This document shows, piece after piece, positions 12,055 to 24,812 of a stretch of 64,000 nt of DNA. A model generated the notes under the pieces. That model was not told the DNA's origin and searched no databases. It was given only the letters and a program-made list of their open reading frames with translations. The stretch is from positions 30,414 to 94,413 of the forward strand of contig WHUX01000201.1 of NCBI GenBank assembly GCA_015179025.1. Reading direction: 5' to 3'. The stretch's first letter is position 1. Each line of letters starts with the position of its first letter. Source of the stretch: Terfezia claveryi (taxonomy: Eukaryota > Ascomycota > Pezizomycetes > Pezizales > Pezizaceae). The position numbers and the translations under genes are program-made.

Positions 12055-12580
12055 TGTAATGAGGGCTTCGGGAAATGAGGCGATCAAGAGGTACACCTAG
12101 TCAGTGGGCAAAGAGATTGCATATGTAGAAATGCTATATGTATCATAGAGAGAGGCTGGAACAGGACAAGGGTAAGGGGCAAAAAGCAGGAGACACACAG
12201 AAGTAGATACTATATGTGTTAGAGAGAGGCAGCTCTACTGTAGAGTTGTTTAGAATGGTAAGATATAGGGAGGCAAGGCAAGATGAGGGCAAGGGGTATA
12301 CAAGGAAGGTATACCTTCGTAAGAGAAGCAAGGTCCTATATTGAGTATACAAGAAGTTGGATAGGGATCCAACGAAAGGGCGGAGAAACGAGGATATATA
12401 TACATAATTCCAGGCCAAGGCAATGGAAGGAATAAGCCTCTCAAGATTCCTATTTCGGAAGTTAAGATAACAATCACTTATCAATGACACCCGAACAAGC
12501 TTGTTTGAGTATCAAAACAGCATAATACTCAAACAAGCCTATGCGAGTATCAAATCAAGACAAAGAACACAGTTGTAATA
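12055..12580 (-). repeat. E2 5' LTR (family 1, subtype III)
   Basis: 526 bp, read from 12580: TATTACAACTGTGTTC (a decayed TGTCACAACT) to the inner end ATTACA. U3 carries two inverted repeats built on ACTCGAACAAGC, including a perfect AACAAGCTTGTT core (about 12495-12506). The hairpin GTTGGATCCCTATCCAAC (about 12356-12373) marks the predicted RNA start. It is close in length and content to the E8 LTR (52431-52957). Confidence 0.85.
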
Positions 12581-13021
12581 AAGCTTAAAAATGGATTTAT
12601 TTTTTAATACAATACTAGAGAAATTATATTATAGAGAAACTTAATCAAAAGCTATTTTACTAGTAGAATACAGACAAGAAAATAGTTTACTAAAATATTA
12701 ATAAGAAATCTTTTTACTAAACTATAATTCTTTAAAGCTACATCTACTATAAGATTATTATGACTCTCTAATTGCAGGCTACACTAAATAATCAAAGATA
12801 CTAGAACTCATACTATAATAATATTACTAGCTAAATATATATAATAATATAGACTGCTATATTTGTAACTACCATTTATGTCAATGTTTATATACCTTAT
12901 GCTATGTATTATATGGAATTCCTTAACCACTCCCAATTCTACAAGGTATTTAATAAGATATTTCAATAGATTTTATTATTAGATTTTCCTAGTTAAATAG
13001 ATATAATACTATCCCTATAAT
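12581..13021. other. AT-rich segment without recognisable genes
   Basis: About 440 bp of very AT-rich DNA between the E2 LTR and the E4 LTR. I see no reading frame of note and no terminal repeats. It may be an old, heavily decayed repeat or original intergenic DNA. Confidence 0.5.
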
Positions 13022-13425
13022 TGTAACAAGGGCTCTGGGGGACAAGGCAACCAAGAGGTATGCCAAGGCAGTGGCAAGGGGGAATCACACACATTGGAGT
13101 GCTATATGTGTGATCTGGGGAAAGGCTAGAGGCAAGGTAAGGGCTGGGCTAGAATAACATATATATAGGAACACTACATGTGTGACCGGGGAAGGCTGGG
13201 ATGGGGAACAACGGAAAGAGGCAAGAGACATGCGGAAGCAGTTGCTGTGTGTGTTAGAAGAAGACAGCTGTTGCTGTAGAGTTGTTTACGGGACAAGGGA
13301 GGTGTACAGAGAAAGTACACTAGCGCAGGGGAAGCAAGGTCCTATATTGGGTATACAAAATATTGGATAAGGATCCAATGACAGTATGAGGGACAGGGGC
13401 TCTATATACCTAATTCCAGGCTAGG

Positions 13426-14776
13426 TGTAATGGAGAACATTATTTCATTGCTTATAATTTATTATATACTTTTGTATTTCCTATATTACTACAATGTTAT
13501 GTAACTAAGCCTCTTGGTTAAAGGACTAGCCTTCTACCATCTCCTACTGCTTTATAAGCATCCATAGCATGCGGAATTTGCCATAGAAAGTTCCATGGGT
13601 CATGCCATATGAAGACACTCTCATTATGGCCGCGTGACGTCTATTTTGAATATGTGAGTCAGTACTATGGCCACATGACCTTGTTCTGGCTGTATGACTT
13701 ATTACTATGGCCACAGGACCTCTTTTTGTACAGTGTACCACCTTCTGGTGTGCCACCCTTTATTGTATTTATTTCCTTAGTTATCAGATCTTGGAGGAGT
13801 ATAAATAGGCCACTAGATTCCCCCTGGAATCCACAGAGAAAAACAAGCAAGTATATAGAGCAAGTAAGCCTATATTCTGATCAGATCAAGATCATATAGC
13901 TTAGATAGTACAAATCATATTATAATGGAGAACGTTGTTTCATTACTTATATAATTGATTATATACTTTTGTATTTTCTATATTACTACTATGTTATGTA
14001 ACTAAGCCTCTCGGTTGAAGGACTAGCCTTCTACCACCTCCTACTACTTTATAATCATCCATAGCACACAGAATTTGCCATAGGAAGTTCCTTGGCTCTT
14101 GCCATATGAAGACACCCTCATTATGGCCATGTGACCTCTATTTTAAGGCATGTGACTCATTACTATAGCCACATGACTATCGTTTAGGTCTATGACTCAT
14201 TACTATGCCATATGACCACTTTTGTACAGCGTACTACCTTCTAGTGTACCACCCTTTATTGTATTTATTTCCTTAGTCATCAGATCTCGGAGGAGTATAA
14301 ATAGGCTGCTGGATTCCCTCTAGAATCCACAGAAAGACAAACAAGTAACAAGTAAGCACACAGAGCAAGTAAGCCTATATTCCAATCAGATCAAGATCAT
14401 ATAGTTTAGATAGCACAAATCATATAACATAGATTACACCAGTTAATTACTGTTCCCTACGGGAATGTCCCATATAGTAATCTCCCTACCCTTTTGAGGT
14501 CTTACCTCAGTAGAACCGAAATATACAAACGTCCGTATCTATGGATATAGATTGTATAAACGGTACTGAATGAGTACTGTCTAGTACCATTCATTAGACA
14601 TATAAAATAGATTACACCAGTTAATTACTGTTCCCTATAAGAATGTCCCATATAGTAATCTCCCTACTCTTCTGAGGTCTTACCTCAGCAGAACCGAAAT
14701 ACACAAACGTCTGTGCCTACAGATATAGATTGTATAAATGGTATAGAATGAATACTGTCTAGTACTATTCATTACA
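13426..14776 (+). mobile_element. Solo LTR of family 2 (outer), inserted in the E4 LTR
   Basis: 13426-13920 plus 14604-14776 form one family-2 LTR (TGTAATGGAGAAC to CATTACA, about 668 bp). It is flanked by the 5-bp duplication CTAGG. It has no internal region, so it is a solo LTR left by LTR-LTR recombination. It is itself interrupted by a second solo LTR. Confidence 0.9.
13921..14598 (+). mobile_element. Solo LTR of family 2 (inner)
   Basis: 678 bp, from TATAATGGAG to CATTAGA (decayed TG...CA ends). It is flanked by CATAT on both sides (13916-13920 and 14599-14603). The intact LTRs of E5 and E14 have a single CATAT at this place, which confirms the target duplication. TATAAATA lies near 14297. 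Confidence 0.9.
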
Positions 14777-14946
14777 CTAGGGCAATGGAAGGAATAAGCT
14801 TTCTCAAGATCCCTATCTTAGAAGCCAAGCAAGGTAATAATAACTCATCACCTGCGATTGTAGGTGATAATAAAGACAATAATGACAATAACTCATCACC
14901 TGTATTACAGGTGATAACAAAGACAATTGAGCACATGGTTGTGATA

Positions 14947-17900
14947 CTATCCCTCTTTTAGGCTGGAGCTTCAGCAACTAGGAGGCCTGGGCATGACAAC
15001 TGGCAAAATCAACATAGAAAACAATAAAGGTATGAACAAGAACCTCAACTCCAAACTGACAAGTACAACTAAGACAAGAAAGACAAAACATCATTTGGCT
15101 AGATGAGGCTTTCTCAGGTATCATTGATAGAATAGGGTAATCAGATCCTGAGTATTCTTCAGGTCCTCAGTGTGTTGCCAGGTAGTCTTTTTATCCCCTA
15201 ACCATTTAACCTTGTATTGCAGATGACTGTACCTTTTCCTCGAGTCCAATACCTCTTAAATCTCCTACTCTTCTTCACTCTCAATCACTACAGTAGGGAG
15301 AGAGGGGTGTTTCTGACCTAGGAGTGGATCTTTCGCCACTGGCTCAATTTCCAATATATGTACAACTGGGTGGCATTTGATGTTCTTGGGGAACCTCAAT
15401 TGATAGGCATAAGTACCCATAGCGGCCACCACCTCGAATAGACTCAGGAACTTGTGGTCGAGCTTATGAGATGGCCATTCCGTCCAGAAGTGCCGGCTAG
15501 AGAGCCACACCTTATCTTCTGGCTGATACTTAGGGGCTGGCAACTGTGATCTATTAGCAAATTTGGCTTACCTAGCTTGCGTATATTCTAGCTTGGCTAT
15601 CAGGGTAGAGTAAAGTTCAGAAATCTGAATGGCAAACTCCTGAGCTAGAGTATTCTCCCTGACCTTGTGCAGAGGTACCCAGGAGTCTACGAACCAAAGG
15701 TGTCAGCCATAATTAGCTAGGAATGGGGAGGTCTTTAGGGTCTCACAGAAGTAGTTGTTAGTAGAGAATTCGCAGGTAGCTAGTAATGAGACCCAGTTAT
15801 TCTACTAGTAATTGATGTATCCCCTAAGATATTACTCCATGACAGTATTCATACATTCTGACTAGCCATCAGTCTGAGGCTAGTATGCTATAGACAGGTG
15901 TACTTCAATACCTAACAGCTTACAGAATGTTTTCCAGAAGTCGGCGATGAATTGAGGGCCATAGTCTGAGACAATTAATGCTAGAAGGCTAAAGTAATAG
16001 AAGACATTATCTAGGTAGAGGGATGCCAATTCGGAGGCTGAGCAGGTGTCTCGACAGGGTATTATATACCTCATTTTCGTTAACTGATCCACTACCATTA
16101 AGATAGTGTTGAATCCCAAGTCTTCCAGCAATCTGGTAATAAAGCCTATAGTCAGGTATTACTAGGGTTGTTCTGGGACTTCCAGGGGATTCAGGATACC
16201 ATAAGGATCATAGCAGGTGAGTTTAGCATGCTTGTAGACATGGAAATTCCGTATGTACCACTCCACTTCCTTTCATTGGTCAATCCATGTATATTGTCTG
16301 GACAGCAACTCTAATGTCTTAGCCACTTTAGAGTGACTTACTGCCAGTATATTATAGTGTTTCTTGATCAATTACGGGCATAGCTCATTATCTGCAGGCA
16401 CGTAAAGGCGGTCCAGGTGGTAGAGAAGGCTGTCCTGAATTGTACACTTGGCCAGGGAAATCTTGGTGTGGTGACGCTGTCCAGATTCCACCATAGCGAT
16501 TATATCTTTAACTAAGGGGTCCTCCTCATAGGCCTGTTCTACCTATTGCTTGAGGTCTACATCAGGATCAGCAATAGTATTTGCTACTAAATGGAGATAT
16601 TCTGGCTTCAATACCACCTGATTCTGGTACTTTAGCCTTTTATCCCCCCCTTTAGGGAGGTCTCCTGATCTCCTAGTCAAAGTATTCGGTTTTCCACCAG
16701 CGTTTCCTGGCTAGTATTTGATCTTGAAGTTGAACCGGGATAGGAACTCTGACCAGCTAGCTTGCTACTAGTTAAGAAGTTTGGTGGTAGTAAAATACTC
16801 AAGGTTTTTATCATCAGACAGTACTTCGATAATTCCCTTGGCTGACTTTAGGTGTGGCCTCCACTCCTCGAATTCTCTTATAATGGCCATTAACTCCTTA
16901 TTATAGATTTCATAATTACACTCTGCTAGGGAGTGCTATTTTGAGAAGTATGCTATTAGGTGGAGGATGCCATTATTGTCATTCTGGGACAGAATTCCTA
17001 CAGAGATATAGTCGAAGGCATCAGTTTTAATGACACACTCCTGTTTAGGGTTAAATGGGCCAGGATCAGTGCTGAGCAGAAAGCTTCCTTAAGGTTCTGG
17101 AACACAGATTGGGCTTCTGGATTCTAGTGGAAGGCCGTTTTCATCAGCTGTAAGTCAGCTTCTACTTTTGTTTTCATCAAGGCTGTCAGGAGTGCCACAA
17201 TCCTTGAGTATCCTAGAATAAATTGGCAGTAAAAGTTGGCAAATCCTAGAAATGCTTGTACATCCTTCAAATTGGCTGGGGTTTCCCACTCTTAGATTGC
17301 AGTAACTTTGGCAGGGTCCATTCTAATACCTTCCATAGTTATGATCAAGTCTAGGTACTTCACTTCTTGTGCATGGAATTTGCATTTTTCAGGCTTAAGG
17401 TATAGCCCTGCCTGCTCCACCTTCTCTAAGACTTGCCTAACATGGATTTTGTGCTCTACTAGAGTATCTGAATAGATCAAGATTATATTGAGGTAAGCCA
17501 TGCAGAACACATCCAGGAAGTCTTCCAAAGTATCATTAATAAAGTATTGGAAAGAGGCTAGAGCATTAGTTAAGCCTAAGGGCATGATGTTATACTCGAA
17601 GTGGCCATAATGTATCTGGAAGGCAGTTTTCCACTCCTCTCCCTCAGCAATCCATACTAGGTTGTATGCTCCTCTCAAGTCCAATTTGGTGAACTATTTT
17701 GCCTTAGAAAGCCTGGCTAATATCTCTTGAATTAGAGGTAGGAGGTACCTGTTTTTGACTGTTATCTCGTTCAGGCCATGATAATCAACACACAACTGAA
17801 AAGAGCTGTCCGATTTCTTCACGAACAGTACAGGAGCACCTATCGGAGAAGAGCTGTGCCGAATGAAGCTCTTATTCAAGTTCTCCTCCAGGTACTTCTT

Positions 17901-18143
17901 TAGGGCCTCCAATTCCACTTGGGACATTCCATAGAGGGAGCCATAAGAGGGAGTTTTTTCTTCAATTAGTAGAATTTTGTAGTCGTATAGTTGATGGGGG
18001 GCAAGCTTATCCATAGCCTTCTTTGAGAACAAATCAATAAACTCATGGTACTTATCCAGAACCAAAGATTTCTACTTCTCTTTGAACTTGGTCTTGTTAA
18101 TTTCCAGATTGATCTCATAAATCGATAGGGTATACGCCTTGAG
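14947..18143 (-). pseudogene. E4 pol: RT, RNase H, integrase, chromodomain (decayed)
   Basis: Minus-strand pol: RT (17292-18065; FTKLDL is split, and the catalytic box reads YLNI instead of YLDD near 17497), RNase H (about 16720-17110), integrase (about 15590-16480, MVVDQLTKMRYIIPC near 16050), GPY/F (15265-15543) and chromodomain (about 15085-15260). Dense TAG/TAA/TGA stops replace Trp, Gln and Arg codons of E7. There is no acidic Asp/Ala repeat expansion in the RNase H-integrase linker. Clearly dead. Confidence 0.9.
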
Positions 18144-18381
18144 TGTAATGAATAGTACTAGATAGTATTCATTTGGTACCATTTATACTATCTATATCCA
18201 TAGGCATAGACATTTGTGTATTTCGGTTCTGCTGAGGTAAGACCTCAGAAGGGTAAGGAGATTACTATGTGGGACGTTCCCATAGGGAACAGTAATTAAC
18301 TGGTGTAATCTATCTTATATGATTTATGCTATCTAAGCTATCTGATCTTAATCTGATCGGAATATAGGCTTGCTTGCTCTG
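18144..18381 (-). repeat. E5 3' LTR, distal part
   Basis: Starts TGTAATGAATAGTAC (reverse complement of the LTR end) and stops at CTCTG (18377-18381), where E6 inserted. It continues at 24818. It contains the R/U5 part with the GGTTCTGCTGAGGTAAGACCTCAG inverted-repeat region. Confidence 0.9.
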
Positions 18382-18945
18382 TGTAACGACAGCTCTAGGG
18401 ATAAGGCGACCAAGAGATTCGCCAGGGCAGTGGCAAAGGGGAATCACACATATAGGAGCACTACGTCTGTGATTTGGGGAAATGTTAGGGGCAAGGTAAG
18501 AGTAGAGCTAGGGTAATACACATGTAGGAACGCTATATGTGTAACCGGTGAAGGCTGGAATAGGGGCAAGGGCAAGAGGCAAGAGAGGCAGAGGGCAAAG
18601 GGCATGGGATATGAGGAGGCAGTTTCTGCGTGTGTCGGAAGGAGGCAGCTGTACTGCAAAGCTGTTCACAAGACAAGGGGGTGCACAAGGGAGGTGTACA
18701 AGCATTGGGAGAGGCAAGGTCCTGTATTAGATATACAAGACGTTGGATGAGGATCCAACAAGAGGGTGGAGAGAGCAAGCTATATATACAGGCTTTCTTC
18801 CTGGCTAAGGCCACCAGAAGGAATAAGGTTCCCGAGACCCCTTATCTTGGGAATAGAGATAATAATGATATCAATCAATAATAATGAGAGTCGGATAAAA
18901 TTTTGTCTGACTCTCAAACCCGGCTAGGAAAGGATGGTTATGATA
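18382..18945 (-). repeat. E6 3' LTR
   Basis: 564 bp. U3 palindrome GAGAGTCGGAT...GTCTGACTCTC (about 18889-18918), slightly decayed. TATATATA near 18780. The hairpin GTTGGATCCTCATCCAAC (about 18740-18757, minus strand) is followed by GTCTTG. Confidence 0.92.
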
Positions 18946-19133
18946 CTATCCCTCCTTTAGGCTCGGAGCCTCAGCGACAAAAAGCAAGGTGAAAAGGCAA
19001 GGCAAAAACAAACAAACAAACAAGGCGGACAAGTAACCAATAACCCATAATACAACCCTAACACTGGGAGTACATACCAACAATAACTACGATAATAACA
19101 ACCCTAATAACTAATTCCAGGATGACAAGAACA

Positions 19134-22100
19134 TCATGAGGTGGGGTGGGGCTTTCGGGGGTAATGGTGGTGGAACAGGGTGACCAAGTCCTATACATAT
19201 TTTAGATCTTCGGTGGGTTGCCAAGTCGACTTTTTATCCTCCAGCTATTTAATCTTATACTGCAAATGCCCATATCTCTTCCGTTAATCTAGTACCTCCT
19301 CCACCTTCCATTCCTCTTCACCTTCGATAACCACTAGAGGAAGTGGGGGGTGTTTCTGTCCTGGGAGAGAGTCATCTGCAGCAGGCTCGATCTCAGAAAC
19401 ATGAATAACCAGGTGCCATTTGATGTCTTTGGGAAACCCCAATCGATAGGCATGAGTTCCTACAGCTGCCAATACCTCAAAAGGGCCCAGGAACTTATGA
19501 TTCAGTTTGCGGGAGGGGCATTCTGTTTGGAAGTGCCGGCTAGAGAGCCACACCTTATCTCCTGGCTGGTGTCTGGGGGCTGGCAGCCATAATCCATTGG
19601 CATACTCAGCTTGCCTAGCTTGTGCATATCCCAGCTTGGCTTTTAGGGTATGGTGGAGTTTAGTGATTTCAATCGCAAACTCCTTGGCCGGGGCATCTTT
19701 TTTGGCTAATGCAGGGGTGCCAGGGCATCCACAAACTAGGAGTGCCAACTGTAGTTAGCCAGGAAAGGCGAGGTTTTGGAGGATTCCGAGAACTGGTTGT
19801 TTATGGTAAATTCGCAGGTGGCCAGCAACGAAACCCAGTTATCCTGCTGGTAATTGACAAAGGCCCGCAGATATTGCTCTATAATAGCGTTTATCCTCTC
19901 CGATTGGCCATCTGTCTGGGGGTGATATGTATTTGACAGACATGCTTTGATACCCAGAAGTTCGCAGAAGGCTTGCTAGAATTCTGAGGTAAACTGGAGG
20001 CCACGGTGGAATATGATCGATTCAGGGAGGCCATAGTATTAGAATATATTATTGAGGTAGAGATAGCTAACTCTAGGGCAGAGCAGGTATTCCGACAAGG
20101 TATAACATACCTCATTTTCATCAACCGATCCACTCCCATCAAGATGGCATTTAACTCCGAATCTTCCGGCAACCCTGTTACGAAGTCCATAGTCAGGTGT
20201 AGCCACGGCCGATCAGGGATATCCAGAGGTTTCAGTGTCCCATATAGGGCATGGCGGACAGGCTTAGCACGTTTGCAAACATAGCAGTTTTGTATATACC
20301 GCTTCATATCCTTCCGTTGGTCGATCTATAAGTACTCCTTGACCAGAAGCTCTAATGTTTTGGCCACTCCAGAGTGACTTGCAACCAGGCTGTCATGGTA
20401 TTCCTTGAGCAATCGAAGGCGCAGCTCTTCTTCTGGCACATACAGCTGTTCGAGGTGGTAGAGGAGGCCTTCCTGGATGGTACACTCAGCTAGGGAGATC
20501 TTGGGGTGGTGGTGCCAGCCAGAATCCACTGCAGTGATAAATTCCTTGGCCAGGGGGTCAACCTCGTATGCCCGTCTCACTAGTTGTCAGAGGTCGGCTT
20601 TCATGGCAGCCTCGGCTTCTGCATCAACCTCAGCCTCAGCTTCTGTATCAACCTCAGCCTCAGCTTCCATATCAACCTCAGCCTTAGCTCCCGTATCAGC
20701 CTTAGCATTAGCGAGGACATTGGCCGCTAGATCAAGGTTTTCAGGCTTCAATACCACCTGATTTTGGTATTTTAGCCTTTCATCCCCCCCCTTAGGGAGA
20801 TCTCCTGATCTCCGGGTTAATGCATTGGGCTTGCCACCAGCTTTTCCAGGATGGTATTTGATCTTAAAGTTGAATTGAGAGAGAAATTCCGACCACCTGG
20901 CCTGCCGTCGGTTGAGCAGCTTGGTGGTGGTAAAGTACTTAAGGTTTTTATGGTCGGAAAGTACTTCGATAATCCCCTTAGTTGACTTCAGGTGTGGCCT
21001 CCATTCCTCGAATGCTCGCACGATAACCATCAGCTCCTTGTCATAGATCTTATAGTTGCACTCAACTAGGGAATGCTTCTTTGAGAAATAGGCCACTAGG
21101 TGGAGGATGCCTTTATTGTTGTTCTGAGAGAGGATTCCCGTGGAGACATAGTTAGAGGCATTTGTTTCGATGACACACTGCTGGTCAGGGTTGAAATGTA
21201 CTAGGATTGGTGCTGAGCAGAAGGCTTCCTTGAGGTTCTGGAAGGCAGATTGGGCTTCTGGATTCCAGTCGAAACGCCAGTCTTTTTTGGTCAGGGTGGT
21301 GAGGGGGGCTATGATCTTCGAATACTCTAGAATGAACTGCCAGTAAAAGTTAGTGAACTCTAGGAAGGCTTGGACATCCTTGAGATTTACTGGGGTTTGC
21401 CATTCCTGGACAGCGGTAACCTTGATGGGGTCCATCTTGATACCTTCTGTAGTGATGATTAACCCCAGATACTTGACCTCCTGTACATGAAACTCATATT
21501 CAGCCTTCTCCAGCTTCTCTAGCACCTGCCTCATATAGATTTTGTGTTCCTCTAGGGAGTCTGAGTATATGAGGATATCGTCCAGATAAGCTGTGCAGAA
21601 CACATCGAGGAAGTCCCACAAGGTGTTATTGATGAAGTGCTGGAAGGAGGCAGGGGCATTGGTTAGGCCAAAGAGCATCACATTATACTCAAAATGGCAT
21701 ATCGTATTTGGAAGGCAGTTTTCCACTTCTTCCTCCTGTCGATCCATACCAGGTTGTAAGCCCCTCTTAAATCCAGTTTAGTGAACCATTTGGCCTTGGA
21801 GAGCCTGGCTAATGTCATCTGGATTAGGGGTAGGGGGTACCTGTTTTTGTCTATTATCTCATTTAGGCCCCGGTAATCGACACACAACTGGAGAGAGCCA
21901 TCCGATTTCTTCACGAAAAGTACTGGGGCACCCGCTGGTGAATAGCTATAGCAAATGAAGCTCTTGTTGAGGTTTTCCTCCAAGTATTAATTCAGAGCCT
22001 CCAGCTCCACCTAAGACATTCCGCAGAGGAGCCCATAGGGGGGGGTCTTACCCTCTACTAGCGGAATTGTATAGTCATATAGTCGGTGAGGTGCTAGCTT

Positions 22101-22993
22101 CTCTGTGGCTTTTTCCGAGAACAGATCAATAAACTCGTAATATTTATCCGGTACCATGGCTTTTCACTCCTCCTTAGGCTGCATCTTGTTGATTTCCAGG
22201 TTCACCTCATGTATGGACAGGGTATGAGCCTTCAGCTTGTACCTCCTAGTAAGGTAAGCAAAGCCCCTGCCCCGATGAAGCTAATATTCAGAGGTTTTTG
22301 GGGACTTGGAGGCACAGGGGAAACTAGGGGCACAGGGAAAACTGGGGGCACAGAGGAATCCGGGGGCACAGGGGAAATAGGGGAATTGGCATCGAGGTGT
22401 GCAGGCAGCTGTACTACTTGAGTCAGGTAGATTATAGGGGATGGCAAGGCACATAGCCCAGTAATGGTAGCCTTCGGATTCCTGCAGCATTTTTTGCAAA
22501 ACTGGCTGTTGAACTACAAGGTATAAGAGCCGAAGCTGACTGATACATCATGCATTCTTATTCACCGCATTCCGAGTACAATTGGGTATTTGAGCTTAGT
22601 TACAAACATCGGGAGAACTTCAGAGTGATCCCCGACTTGGGCAGGCATGCACACGATATCGGTGATATCCCTGTAGGAGATGGGTCGACCATCGATGATA
22701 TCCAGAACACGGAGGGTTTTTAGCTTTGACGTGGGTATGGAGAATTTATTGACAAAGGCCTGGTCAATGAATGCAATTCCTAAAGCTCTGCAATCTATGA
22801 GGGCTGATGTGGTGATTGTTCTATCATTGATATTGAGGTAGATAGATACAATAAAATGCTCACTAAACAAGTGAGATTCGTCAACAACAGAAGAAGTAGA
22901 AGAAACAGAAAATGCAGACAAAGACAAAGATAGATAGCCTGGGGCAGGTCCCTTGCTAGTGTCAGTAACTAGGCAAGGGACAGGGCTTTTCCC
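19134..22993 (-). pseudogene. E6 pol: protease to chromodomain
   Basis: Minus strand. Protease 22562-22990 (LIDCRALGIAFID: the Gly after DC is Arg, so likely inactive). Proline-rich linker about 22270-22410. RT 21300-22130 with [12 protein letters not shown] (YLDD intact, near 21580) and [11 protein letters not shown]. RNase H 20930-21260 ([14 protein letters not shown], with Asp changed to Asn). Acidic Glu/Ala/Asp linker 20587-20720. Integrase 19284-20580 (HHCC: CYVCKRAK; core MDFVTGLPEDS). GPY/F about 19390-19500. Chromodomain 19134-19330. Stops and frameshifts are scattered. The longest open stretch is 386 codons spanning RT to RNase H. Confidence 0.92.
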
Positions 22994-24213
22994 GACTCGT
23001 CAAGCTCCACAATCCTGGGCACTGGGGTATCAGAGATAGCGTGGATGGCGAGAGAGTGATTCTTTCGAAGGGGGCAAGCTGCAATGAAGTGATCCCCTTT
23101 CCCACAGGCAATACACAATCCATTGTTATGGCAATATTCCCTCTCTTCTTGTGTTAGGCGGAGCCTTCCTAATGATAAATCCATGAAGGTGGTGCCACCC
23201 TCCACCAGAAATGGGTGGGCTGGCTTATTGGCTGTAGCTTGAGTTTGAGGGCTAGGGTTCTGGAGTTATGTTTGTTGCTAGAGGTGCTGGGTTTTAACAG
23301 GAGGTCAATAGGTACTGGAGGCGCTGGCCTGGACTCTCAACCTAGCCATCTTTTGCTCTATTCTGGATGCCTGATCAATGTATTCATTGAGAGTTTTATT
23401 ATCTGGAGATTGCAAGAGGGCCTTTTTGAGCTCAATATTGAGGCCTTCTTTGAATTGTTCCTGCTTCACTTGATCGTTCTATTCAACCTCTGCTGCCAAC
23501 CTTGAGAATTCAGCCACATATGCTGAGAGGTCATATCCTCTCTGTTTTAGTTCTTGGAGAGCACGAGTTGCCGTACTCATGGGATCTGGGTCTCCAAAAG
23601 TGTAGTGGAGTATTGTGAGTAAAACAGCAACGTCAGGGAGGTTGAAGCGGTCATCGAGCATATAGGGTTGGACCTGGTCCAAAGCTATGCCCTCCAGTAG
23701 TCCGTATATATAGGCTAATCGGTGCTGAACAGTACGGAACTTTGCAGTATCCCTATTAAGTTTGATTTTGATGGAATTTTTCCAGACTTTCAGACGAGTC
23801 CTATCACCATTAAACTTCAGTAGGGTGGGGAGATCCTGAGTCTTAGGTGCCTGAAGTACTTGGGGTGCTACTTGGCTTCCAATCGTGTCCAGGGCCATAT
23901 TCAGAGTCTGGATGGTTCTTCTTTCATTAATTAAGTTGTTCTAGGCAGTCGCGAGGTTGCTTTGGCAGGAGGTGAGGTCGGCCTGGCATGAGAGAAGGTC
24001 TTCGGTGAGTATCATGACCTCGTCATTGATCCTAGTCTGTTTTTGTTGGCCTTCATATATAGCTGATTCCAGCTGTTGGTCTAAGGCATCTGTGGTGAGG
24101 TATATGTCGATAATGGTCTGGCAATAACTGCCGAAGTTGACCTATTTCATGGGAATAGGCAGAGCTTGCCAGGCTCAAATCCTGGCAGTGAGAGTAGAGT
24201 CTTGAGTAGCCAT
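22969..24213 (-). pseudogene. E6 gag
   Basis: Starts at the ATG at 24213 (MATQDSTLTAR, like MAAQDTTPALAAR of E7). The capsid core is open from 23479 to 23898 (LDQVQPYMLDDRFNLPDV, FGDPDPMSTATRAL). The zinc knuckle CIACGKGDHFIAAC lies in 22969-23205, and the stop is at 22969-22971. At least two in-frame stops separate these blocks. Here the gag continues through the site where E7 has a small insertion, so this copy supplies the empty site for that element. Confidence 0.9.
22987..22993 (-). promoter_or_regulatory. Candidate -1 frameshift site, E6 gag-pol
   Basis: Minus strand GGGAAAA in phase G GGA AAA with the gag frame, 16 nt before its stop. Same place as in E3 and E7. Confidence 0.6.
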
Positions 24214-24237
24214 TGAGCATACCTGTTGATTAGAGTG

Positions 24238-24246
24238 ATCCAACGT
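24238..24246 (-). other. E6 primer binding site, self-priming type
   Basis: ACGTTGGAT on the minus strand, two bases after the 5' LTR. It is complementary to ATCCAACGT in the E6 3' LTR hairpin region (about 18738-18746). Confidence 0.6.
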
Positions 24247-24248
24247 AG

Positions 24249-24812
24249 TGTAACGATGGCTCTAGGGATAAGGTGACCAAGGGGTACGCCAGGGCAGTGG
24301 CAAAGGGGAATCGCATATGTAGGAGCGCTACGTGTGTGATCTGGGGAAAGGCTAGGGGCAAGGCAAGGGCAGGGCTAGGGTAACACACACGTAGGAATAC
24401 TACGCGTATAACTGGGGATTGCTGGGATGGGGGCAAGGGCAAGAGGCAAGAGAGGCAGAGGGCAAGGGGCATGAGATACGCAGAGGTAGTTGCCGTGTAT
24501 GTCAGAGGGAGGCAGCTGTGCTGCCAAGCTGTTCATGAGATAAGGGGGTGCACAAGGGAGGTACACAAGTGTTAGGAGAGGCAAGGTCCTGTATTGGATA
24601 TACAAGACATTGGATAGAAATCCAATGAGAGGGCAAAGAGAGCAAACTATATATACAGGCTTCCTTCCTGGCCAAGGCCACCAGAAGGAATAAGGTTCCC
24701 AAGACTCCTTATTTTGGGAACAGAAATAACAACGATATCAATCAACAATAACTAAAGTCAGATGGAATTCCGTCTGACTCTCAAACCCAGCTAGGAAAGG
24801 ATGGTTGTGACA
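24249..24812 (-). repeat. E6 5' LTR
   Basis: 564 bp, same length as its partner, differing by scattered transitions. Its U3 palindrome keeps symmetry despite changes: AGTCAGATGG/CCGTCTGACT (about 24755-24778). TATATATA near 24650. Confidence 0.92.

Larger units (their letters stand above)
3938..12580 (-). mobile_element. E2: 5'-LTR-containing fragment of a family-1 (subtype III) chromovirus, split by E3
   Basis: Read on the minus strand: 5' LTR (12055-12580), gag (11222-12054), then E3, then the gag 3' end, protease and linker (3938-5049). RT, RNase H, integrase and the 3' LTR are missing. The break falls just after FIDLF and KAMEKL, about 60 bp from the end of the E1 LTR. E2 shares its LTR type (TATTACAACT... 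with the ACTCGAA palindromes) with E8. It must predate E3, which lies inside it. Confidence 0.85.
13022..14946 (-). repeat. E4 3' LTR, interrupted by nested solo LTRs
   Basis: The outer parts, 13022-13425 and 14782-14946, join into one family-1 LTR (TGTAACAAGGG to TTGTGATA). The CTAGG at the break is present on both sides of the insert (13421-13425 and 14777-14781). The U3 part has two CATCACCTG-based palindromes near 14853-14911, like E1, so this is subtype II. Confidence 0.88.
13022..18143 (-). mobile_element. E4: 3' part of a family-1 (subtype II) chromovirus
   Basis: Minus-strand fragment with its 3' LTR (13022-14946, interrupted by nested solo LTRs) and pol from the chromodomain back to the protease-RT linker. 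It ends abruptly at 18143 against the family-2 LTR of E5. Protease, gag and 5' LTR are missing and are not found beyond the other end of E5. Confidence 0.85.
18382..24812 (-). mobile_element. E6: complete family-1 (subtype I) chromovirus in the E5 LTR
   Basis: 6431 bp with two LTRs of equal length (564 bp), minus strand. The flanking CTCTG on both sides (18377-18381 and 24813-24817) is an exact 5-bp target duplication. Joining the flanks restores an uninterrupted family-2 LTR that aligns with 39568-40246. Gag and pol are decayed. Confidence 0.95.
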
